Made by a program: the position numbers and the translations under genes. A DNA stretch of 64,000 nucleotides from Musa acuminata AAA Group (lineage: Eukaryota; Streptophyta; Magnoliopsida; Zingiberales; Musaceae): contig NC_088335.1 of assembly GCF_036884655.1 (NCBI RefSeq), positions 40,730,501-40,794,500 of the forward strand, given 5' to 3'. Positions 57,180-64,000 of the stretch are shown here, one piece after another; positions within the stretch are counted from its first letter, which is position 1, and every line of letters begins with the position of its first letter. The notes under the pieces were generated by a model that was not told the DNA's origin, did no database searches, and saw only the letters and a list, made by a program, of their open reading frames with translations.

Positions 57180-58480
57180 AGAGGTCCCCCTTGACAAAAG
57201 TCAGCTAAACAAAGTTACGAAGGTTGGGTCCGAGCTCCTAGAGAAGGAACGAGTCCAGCTCATTGACTCTTTGACAACAAACACTAACGTCTTCGCTTGG
57301 TCACCAAGAGACATGCCGGGTATTGATCCAGAGGTCGCACAGCACCACTTGAATATCTGCCCCGAAGCACGACCAGTGAAGCAAATGCCTTGGAAATTTG
57401 CCCCCAACTGACAAAGAGCGGTCAACAATGAAGTAGATCATCTATTGGAAGTAGGGATCATAGCCGAGGCATTACCCCCGATGGCTATCCAATGTAGTTC
57501 TTGTCAAAAAATCTAATAGAAGCTGGAGGATATGTGTTGACTACTTCGATCTTAACTGAGCATGCCCGAAGGATTGCTACTCGCTCCCGAGGATAGACCA
57601 ACTGGTCGTTGCAACGTCGGGGCACGAGCTCCTCATATTCATGGATGCTTTCTTGGGATACAACCAAATCAAAATGGCTCCTGAAGATCGAGAGCATACT
57701 GCCTTCATCACAGACTAAGGAGTCTACTATTACAAGGTCATGCCCTTTGGACTAAAGAATATAGGAGCAACGTATCAGAGAATGATAAACAAAATGTTCA
57801 AGCATCAGATATGGAGGAACATGGAGGTGTACGTCGATGACATGATCGTGAAAAGCAAGCTCGCCTGCACCTATCTAGTAGACCTAGTTGAGACATTCTA
57901 AACGCTTAAGAAGTTTAACATGTGTCTTAACCCCGCCATGTGTGCCTTTGGAGTCGATTCTGGCAAGTTCCTTAGTTTTATCATTCACTAGTAGGCGATA
58001 GATGTGAACCCCAAAAGGTTCGAGCTATAATTGATATGCTACCTCCCCGATTGGCCAAGGAGGTGCAATGCCTTATAGGAAGGTTAGTCGCCCTCACCCG
58101 ATTTCTGTCCCGATCAGGAGATAAATGCCTGCCTTTCTTTTGAGCTTTGAGACATCCCAAAGACTTCCAGTGGACTTTGAAATGCGAGGAAGCCTTCAGG
58201 AAGCTCAAGGAACATCTTGCCCAGCTACCCCAGCTTGCCTCAGCCATCTCGGGCGAACCCCTCAACCTCTACCTCGTGGCATCCCCACATTCAGTTAGTT
58301 TCATCCTAGTTCAAGATACTGTAAGGGCGTAGTGACCAATTTACTATGCCAGCCATGTCTTGAACGGTCCTGAGGAATGATACCAACCGTTCAAGAAATT
58401 GGCATCGGCCCTGGTGCAAGTGGCTCAAAAGTTATGCCCATACTTTCAAGCCCACACGATAAAGGCGGTGATTGATTAGC
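57180..58480 (+). pseudogene. Reverse transcriptase and RNase H start of the Tat-type element, broken
   Basis: Split over several + frames. Landmarks are the AWSPRDMPGIDP linker (about 57297-57330), an EDREHTAFIT motif (about 57684-57713), and the catalytic box VYVDDMIVKSK near 57828-57860, which is intact. The RNase H connection (HPKDFQWTLKCEEAFRKLKEHL) lies at 58150-58215. Many stops; ends at the copia LTR. Confidence 0.87.
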
Positions 58481-58486
58481 CGCTAC

Positions 58487-58684
58487 TGATAGAATGAAAT
58501 GAAGAGGAAGATATAGAGGTAAAAAGCATATTCCAATTAGTATCATATGGTGTCTATTTATATATGGTGAAAGAGAGGATTTCCTCAACTGAGTAGTAAG
58601 ATTTCCTCGTACAATTGAGGAAATCTCATCTGTTATGCAGTTGAGGAAATCTCTCTGTTATTAGAGGAAATCTCTCTGTTCTCA
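58487..58684 (-). repeat. 3' LTR of the truncated copia element
   Basis: About 198 bases with TG...CA ends, containing several GAGGAAATCTC repeats (three at about 58615-58675). Confidence 0.75.
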
Positions 58685-58728
58685 TGCCTCCGCAAGATCA
58701 AGCTCCTGTCAAGGATATCGATCTTGGA

Positions 58729-59337
58729 CTAATACAACAAATATAATTTATGGGCTAGAGGCTTCGTGAGTGAGTCTGCTAGTTGATCAGTTGTATGAAC
58801 ATGAGAGACTCGAAGTTGACATCTGACAACTTGATCTCGCACGAAATGAAAGTCAATGGTAATGTGTTTCATGCGTGAGTGGAACACTGGATTGATGCAT
58901 AGGTAGGTAGCTCCAACATTGTCACAATATATTGTATGAGTAAGGGTAGAGCTGACTTTGAGTTCCTTGAGGAGATTTGTAACCCAATTGAGTTCAGCAA
59001 CAGCAATAGCGGTGGCACGATATTCAGCTTTAGTCATAGATCGGGCAACTGTCTTTTGCTTCTTAGAACTCCAACTGATTGGATTAGACCCAAGAAAGAC
59101 GACATACCCTAATGTGGAGGTTCTATCATCAAAGTTTCTCGCCCAATCAGCATCAGCAAAGGCAAGAAGATGAAGTGGAGTGTGTTTGCGAAGAAAGAGA
59201 CCATGATTAAGGGTCCCTTTAAGATACCGTAAAATTCGTTTAACCGCAGACTAATGCATAGCAAAAGGCTGGTACATGTATTGAGATAGTTTATTGACTG
59301 TAAATAAGATATTTGGATGAGTGAGAGCTAAGTACTA
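58729..59337 (-). pseudogene. Copia reverse transcriptase end and RNase H, truncated
   Basis: The minus strand reads a reverse transcriptase tail (LALTHPNILFTVNKLSQYM, RYLKGTLNHG) and RNase H (FADADWARNF, VVFLGSNPISWSSKKQ, MTKAEYRATAIAVAELNWV, YCDNVGATYLC). A change in ADADWAGD (G to R) and one in-frame stop show decay. It is a different family from the copia element at 19878. Confidence 0.88.
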
Positions 59338-59680
59338 TAAGGAGCCATTGTTCAGTCTGATAATACCACCGCTTGACACAATATGAGAGATTATGTTTAG
59401 GTGGTACCACCGCTCAGTCTTGTGGTACCACTACTTGACAAGTTTGGGAGACCCAGTTTGGGTGGTACCATCGCCTAGTCTGCGGTGCCACCGCTTAGCC
59501 CTTTTATGGGTAACCGAATGAGCCTTCCACTTGGCTTAAAACAACTCCAACTCAGGCTCAATTGACCCCTAATTGAGTTGGCACTATTTCACCCCAAAAC
59601 TAACTTAATTAGACCTAAACTAACTCGATCTAGACACATGATTACAAGCATGAATCCTATATTGCCCGACATATCAATGG

Positions 59681-61271
59681 TGCTAGTTATAGGTGTCTAA
59701 TAAACTAATCACGTGAGTGATGATACATGTGACTTGACACATAGTCTTTTTTACTTATTATTATTTGATATTTTATCATTTTATATTGTTTGTCTCTTGA
59801 ATATATTGTGATATCTATGGATCTATGCAATGGGAATCGGATCGTGATGAGATCATAATAATTAGACCGATTCGCCTTTAAACATAGATCCTAAATAATC
59901 TCGGTCATAGGTTACTCGAGAGGGACATCGAGATAACTAAAAAAACTAGTGTGCTGTATACTTGTCCGTATGATGGAGGTAGTTGGTCTCATAGCTGGTC
60001 ATGCGAGGACATTAGGGATACAGTGCTAGTGCTCATTGGAAAATGAGTTTACTAATTGATCTGCTTACGAAATACTAGATGGTTGATGATGCCTTATTGT
60101 CAGATAGTGATTTTGTAGTCCAGTGGTATATCTGGTCCTTAGACTTGAGACACGAAGGATGTCCTGTATGAGTACTCCACTTTTAGATACCAAACTTATA
60201 GGTTTGGAGGTTCCAAATCTAGCACAACCGATCATCGGGAGTGGTAGCCAACCTTACGAGGATTATTGAGTGTCGATAGAGGATCATCCACTCTCAGTGT
60301 CATGAGAGGAATGTCCCATTTTTTTTGCTTAGATAAATCCCTAGCTATGGTCATTCGGATTGAGAGAGAAAGAGTTCTCCAGAAGAATTCTATTAGAGAA
60401 AGACTCGAGTAGAAACCGTATAGGCCTGATAATACCATGCCTGGTATATAGTTTCTGGGATATTAGATGGATGAGGGACTATAGGTACATGGTAATTGAG
60501 AATAGACAGGTCCAATGTATTGGATTCCCCTATTTCGTTTGGGGACTACGGCGCAGTGGCCTGGTACGTCCATAGTCGATGAGTCGAATGAATTATTATG
60601 GAGATAATAATTCACTAAGCCAGAAAGTGTTCTGATAGGTATGACTCATGATCAGTTTGATATTGGGCCTAGAGGGTCACACACATATGGTAGGCGTTGC
60701 GATAAGTAGAGGTTCGGATATGAGATATCTGTCGGAGCCCCTATCTTATTGGATATCCAATAAGCACCTAAATTATTGGATCCTATAGATGAGATCCAAT
60801 AAGAGCCAATGAGAGATTATTGGATAGAGATCCATTAATCTAAGAGGCTTGGGTAGTTGGTTGGAGATCTAATACCTAATAGGGTAGGATCCATTAGGGT
60901 TATATTGATAGGGGACCTCTATAATTAGGAGAAAATCAATGGTTCATAGGATAGAGCCTTTTTGGGTTGCTTCTCATAATCTTCTCCCCTTTTCCTCCTT
61001 AGATAATAGCAGGTTTGGAGTTTTGAGGAGCATCGTTGCAGCCCTACTATGTGGATCACCGCTAGAGAGCTTGACCTGTCCTAGAGATCTATAGTGATTC
61101 AAGGATATATGATCTTCCTAGGTAATACAATCTTTAATATACATAGTTTTCTGTTTTATTGATTTTATGTACCACTTTTCATACGACGACGAACATAACT
61201 TTGGAAAATTGGGGATTTTGTTTTATGTTCTTCCACTGCGTATATGATGTCACTCCCTAGATTTCCCAACA
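59681..61271. repeat. Solo LTR of a third family, 1.6 kb
   Basis: Starts TGCTAGTTATAGGTGTC and ends GATTTCCCAACA, inside another LTR. Flanking 5-mers are AATGG and ATTGG, one mismatch, so the target duplication is probable but imperfect. No coding. It contains a perfect 20-base palindrome (60745-60764) and further inverted ATTGGATC words. Orientation is not determined. Confidence 0.7.
60745..60840. repeat. Palindrome cluster inside the third-family solo LTR
   Basis: 60745-60764 reads the same on both strands (CTTATTGGATATCCAATAAG). Next, TTATTGGATC (60773-60782) and GATCCAATAA (60793-60802) form a perfect inverted repeat with a ten-base loop, followed by GATTATTGGAT and GATCCATTAAT. Confidence 0.9.
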
Positions 61272-61614
61272 ATTGGTTTATCTAGCACTTCGTCCGATCT
61301 TTCAGTGCATCATTCTCTCTTTCTGCATATTGTCTAATCTTCTTGTTGACTCCTGCAACTTTCGATCTCCTTGGCACAATGTTCGATCGATCGACTTGAT
61401 GCCTAAACTCATAGCACGAAGTCCTTCAGGCACATCGACCATTCCTCCGGCTCAATGTCCAATCTTCTAACATGTTCCACTCCGGCCCAACGTCTGAATT
61501 TTTCTGCTTTAATCAAATTATCTTTTCTTGATTGAGGATAGTCTTGCATCACTCAAACATATATTAGATATTAACTTCATCAATTGATTTCATCATCAAA
61601 ATTCAAGATTCAAC

Positions 61615-62110
61615 CATGTTTATTTTGGTGAGAAAAGGGAAAAGAGGTGAAGAAAAGATTTATGAGTGGAGGGGGAAGTAATCGCATGGAGACAAGGAGA
61701 TAGAAGAGGAAGGTGGTAGGAGGAAAAGAGTGCGACCAAAGGGCTAAAAGAGACATTTGGTGACTAAAAGGAGACGAGGCAAAAAGAAGATTCGTGAGAG
61801 GAGAGATGGAGATAGATAATTTTGTAGGCCATTTAATTTTTACAAAAGTCTTTTTCTGAAAAAATAAACTAAAATTGCTTAAATACTCTTGGTGCTGCAC
61901 TCTAAGCAGCCATGTATAGCTTTCGATGGGATGAAAATGATTCTTTATAGTTCACTTCTTAACTATTTCAATTATCGATATTTTTCACTCTCTAAACTTC
62001 TACTTTGGAGTTTTCGATTTTCATGATTTTTTCTTGATCTGTTAACATTGAAGCATTATCCTGATTATATCTTGGACGATAGATTTGAACACTTGTATGA
62101 AATAAAGAAA
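61615..62110. other. Short intergenic stretch
   Basis: Purine-rich to about 61810, then AT-rich. No gene recognised. Confidence 0.5.
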
Positions 62111-63068
62111 TGTTAGGATCGAGTCGGCACTAAGAGTGGAAGGTGTGCATTAGTGCAGTGGATAAAAATATCGGTTTTGAAAAATCTTCTTTCGATAAAA
62201 TCGATATCGGAAATGTATTTACTTTGAAAGTGCCCATAAGAGTGTAATAAGAAAGTAAAGCAAGTAAGACAGTTAGTAGTAAAGGTAAATTGCACAAATA
62301 GAAATGCAAACCAAGTTTTATAGTGGTTCGGTCATTGTGACCTACATCCACTCCTGATTCCTCTTCTGTCGAGGCTATTGGCATCCACTAATATTCTTCT
62401 TTCAATGGGCAAACACCAACTACCCTCTTACAACCCTTTCTACTTTTCACAGGTTTAGGAGACAACCCTTACAAGCAACTCTTTTACAAGTAGTCCCTCA
62501 TACACCTCTCTTAGGACTAACTCTAAGCACTAGGAGGAGGGAACTCAAAGTTTTGACAGAGTTTACTTAGTTTTTTCCTAAAATATTCTTGCTCCTTTCT
62601 TGCTGCCGAAGTGGGGTATTTATAGGTCCTAAATGGTTTTAAAAATGAAGCCAAAAATTTAAATTTTTGGGTCTTTCGGGTACAAGCAGTACCACCGCTT
62701 ACACTGGGCGGTACCACCGCCTGCAGCCTGACACTAGGCGGTATCACAACTTAGTCTAGTGGCCACCACCTGACACACTATTACTAGGTAGTACCATATC
62801 CTGACAACCTCGGAGATTGGGTATTTCGAGTTTTCCAACTCATAGGTAGTTCCATCGCCTGTTTTGATGGTGCCACCGCCTGACCCAACTTTTGGGTCAC
62901 TGAATGGGCCTCCCAATGAGCCCAAATCAATCTCAATTAAGGCTCAATTGGCCTCTAATTGAGTTAGTACAATTACACTAAAAGCTAACTTAATTAGCCC
63001 CCTAAACTACTTTGATCTTAGATAAATGATTGCAAAGTATGAATCCTTTATCCGGTATGTCATTGGTT
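62111..63068 (-). repeat. 3' LTR, truncated, of the 1.5-kb family
   Basis: Aligns with the left two thirds of the solo LTR at 30563-32071, including the minus-strand TATA box (62617-62625) and GGCGGTACCACCGCC palindromes at about 62700-62760 and 62870. Confidence 0.85.
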
Positions 63069-63070
63069 CT

Positions 63071-63889
63071 TCTTCTTTGGTAGCTTCTTATTTTTATATT
63101 CATTTATATTCTTTGATTCTTATTTTAAGATCTTTTTAAACTTTATTGTGAAGAGTTCAAAGTTATCGTCACTTGAGCTTTCGCTCGAGTAGTCTTCTTG
63201 AGTTCTAAGTGTCAAATCCTTGCTGTTCTTTGGAAAGTTGTTCTCAAGTTTGTCATATTCATCATGTGCCCTACACGTCATTTCATATGTCATCAATAAA
63301 CCAATAAGTTCTTTCAGAGGAAAATTATTTAAGTTCTTTGCCTCTTATATTGCCGTTACTTTAGGATCCCAATTTTTAGGAAGAGATCATAAAATTTTGT
63401 TCACAAGTTCAAGGTTAGAAAAACATTTACCAAGTGTTTTTAGACCATTAACGACATCCATAAATCTGGTGTACATGTCTCTAATGGTCTCGATTTCATG
63501 CGAAACAATCCAAAATCATGCATCAAAATTTTGATTTTTGAATCTTTAACTTTACTAGTGCTTTCATATGTGATTTCAAGAGTGTGTCAAATCTTATAAG
63601 CCATTTCACAAATAGAAACTCAATTGAATTTATTTTTATCCAAAGCACAAAACAAAGCATTCATAGCTTTGGCATTCAAAAAGAAAGTCTTCTTCTCCAA
63701 ATCATTCCAATTATTCATTGGAAGAGAAGACTTTTGAAATCCGTTTTTAATGATATTCCATAAATTGAAATCTAAAGAAAGCAAGAAAACTCTCATTCGA
63801 GTTTTCCAATATGTGTAGTCCGTCCCATTGAACATTGAACATAGGAGGATGAATGATAGAGTGACCATCTTAAAAACCAAAAAGAGCAT
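63071..63889 (-). pseudogene. Copia gag, broken
   Basis: The N-terminal part is open on the minus strand (63620-63889): SMFNGTDYTYWKTRMRVFLLSLDFNLW, then NDLEKKTFFLNAKAMNALFCALDKNKFN, a standard UBN2-type gag start. Further downstream gag motifs are present but in broken frames (63130-63600). No protease follows; the sequence runs into the LTR fragment. Confidence 0.85.
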
Positions 63890-63928
63890 TTCTCTTGGTT
63901 GTTAAACCAAATAAGAAAAAAATGTGAC

Positions 63929-63940
63929 TCTGATACCAAC
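63929..63940 (-). other. Primer-binding site of the deleted copia element
   Basis: The minus strand reads GTTGGTATCAGA directly after the 5' LTR; initiator tRNA-Met type. Confidence 0.85.
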
Positions 63941-64000
63941 TGTTAGGATCGAGTCGGCACTAAGAGGGGAGGGGGGGGGGTGCGCGGGGGGGGGGGAGGT
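63941..64000 (-). repeat. 5' LTR start, cut by the window edge
   Basis: Same tip as the LTR at 62111. The last ~35 bases are almost pure G with a few T, A and C, unlike the corresponding bases of the other two copies. Confidence 0.8.

Larger units (their letters stand above)
54400..58486 (+). mobile_element. Ty3/gypsy element of Tat type, truncated and decayed
   Basis: A + strand gypsy element with a probable 5' LTR (about 54400-54956, TATA-like GTATAAAAGC near 54703), a leader, gag, protease, reverse transcriptase and the start of RNase H. Gag phrases such as [21 protein letters not shown] and DYSHDTEECHNLKNQIKELI belong to the Tat (Retand-like) lineage in my recall. Many stops and frameshifts. 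The element ends abruptly at 58486, where a copia LTR starts, so its 3' half is missing. The left LTR boundary could not be fixed. Confidence 0.8.
58487..59337 (-). mobile_element. Truncated copia element, 3' end only
   Basis: A short LTR (58487-58684, TGATAGAATG...GTTCTCA) is followed by a purine-rich tract on the minus strand (GCGGAGGCAT) and the end of a copia RNase H/reverse transcriptase. The 5' part is missing: at about 59337 the sequence switches to an LTR of another family. Confidence 0.82.
59338..61614 (-). repeat. LTR remnant of the 1.5-kb family, split by another solo LTR
   Basis: 59338-59680 and 61272-61614 align with the solo LTR at 30563-32071. Both share the GGTGGTACCACC-type palindromes, the CTCAATTGACCCCTAATTGAG-like block, the TGCCCGACATATCAATGG/GTCATTGG block, the CCGATCTTTCAGTGCATC block and the terminal TCATCAAAATTCAAGATTCAAC. 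The TATA-containing left ~550 bases are missing, replaced by the copia fragment. The interruption is a separate LTR. Confidence 0.82.
62111..64000 (-). mobile_element. Copia element of the 1.5-kb LTR family, internally deleted, running off the window
   Basis: The left (3') LTR begins TGTTAGGATCGAGTCGGCAC at 62111 and breaks off near 63068 at a GTCATTGGTT word. Gag sequence follows directly, then a primer-binding site and the start of the right (5') LTR at 63941 with the same TGTTAGGATCGAG tip. Protease, integrase and reverse transcriptase are all missing. This copy supplies the orientation and copia identity of the family. Confidence 0.85.

Noticed and set aside
54400..58486. Integrated banana streak virus or another pararetrovirus
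   Set aside because: Domain order, DTG protease context and gag motifs fit Ty3/gypsy elements. I saw no movement-protein or badnavirus-type coat region anywhere in the window.

Overview
The window is plant nuclear DNA, most likely from a monocot. It has spliced plant genes, GC-rich exons in AT-rich surroundings, many GA/CT microsatellites, and dense nested LTR retrotransposons primed by initiator tRNA-Met. The repeat families look to me like those of the banana family (Musaceae), but that is recall and was not tested.

Layout. 1-8066: mostly non-coding, with microsatellites. 8067-9521: a two-exon GATA zinc-finger transcription factor gene (+). 13454-16362: a three-exon gene for a type II membrane protein with two glycosyltransferase-like domains (+). 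17958-18528: an old solo LTR. 19717-29360: a non-coding LTR element whose 5' LTR is split by a Ty1/copia element (19878-25226, minus). 29788-40412: a decayed Ty3/gypsy chromovirus (minus) carrying two later insertions, a 1.5-kb solo LTR (30563-32071) and a gag-protease-only gypsy element (33387-37126). 41754-50913: a 13-coding-exon epsin gene (minus) encoding a 966-residue ENTH protein, with a probable 5' UTR exon near 52011-52330. 53920-53987: a possible orphan first exon. 54400-58486: a gypsy element with Tat-type gag (+), broken by many stops. 58487-59337: a truncated copia fragment (minus). 59338-61614: an LTR remnant of the same family as the 1.5-kb solo LTR, split by another solo LTR (59681-61271). 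62111-64000: a deleted copia element of that family running off the window.

The three cellular genes are not functionally linked as far as I can see: transcriptional control, a Golgi-type glycosyltransferase, and clathrin-coated vesicle formation. All three splice models keep frame across every junction, and each total is an exact multiple of three. This internal check supports the exon limits given.

I did not find a new biological system. The best second looks are: the order of nested insertions fixed by target-site duplications; a non-coding LTR family with no recognisable protein; a gypsy element ending in LTR-PBS-LTR-tip; iterated palindromes upstream of the TATA box in a 1.5-kb LTR family; catalytic residues of the copia polyprotein lost almost entirely through C-to-T/G-to-A changes; and an internally repeated, methionine-glycine-rich epsin tail.
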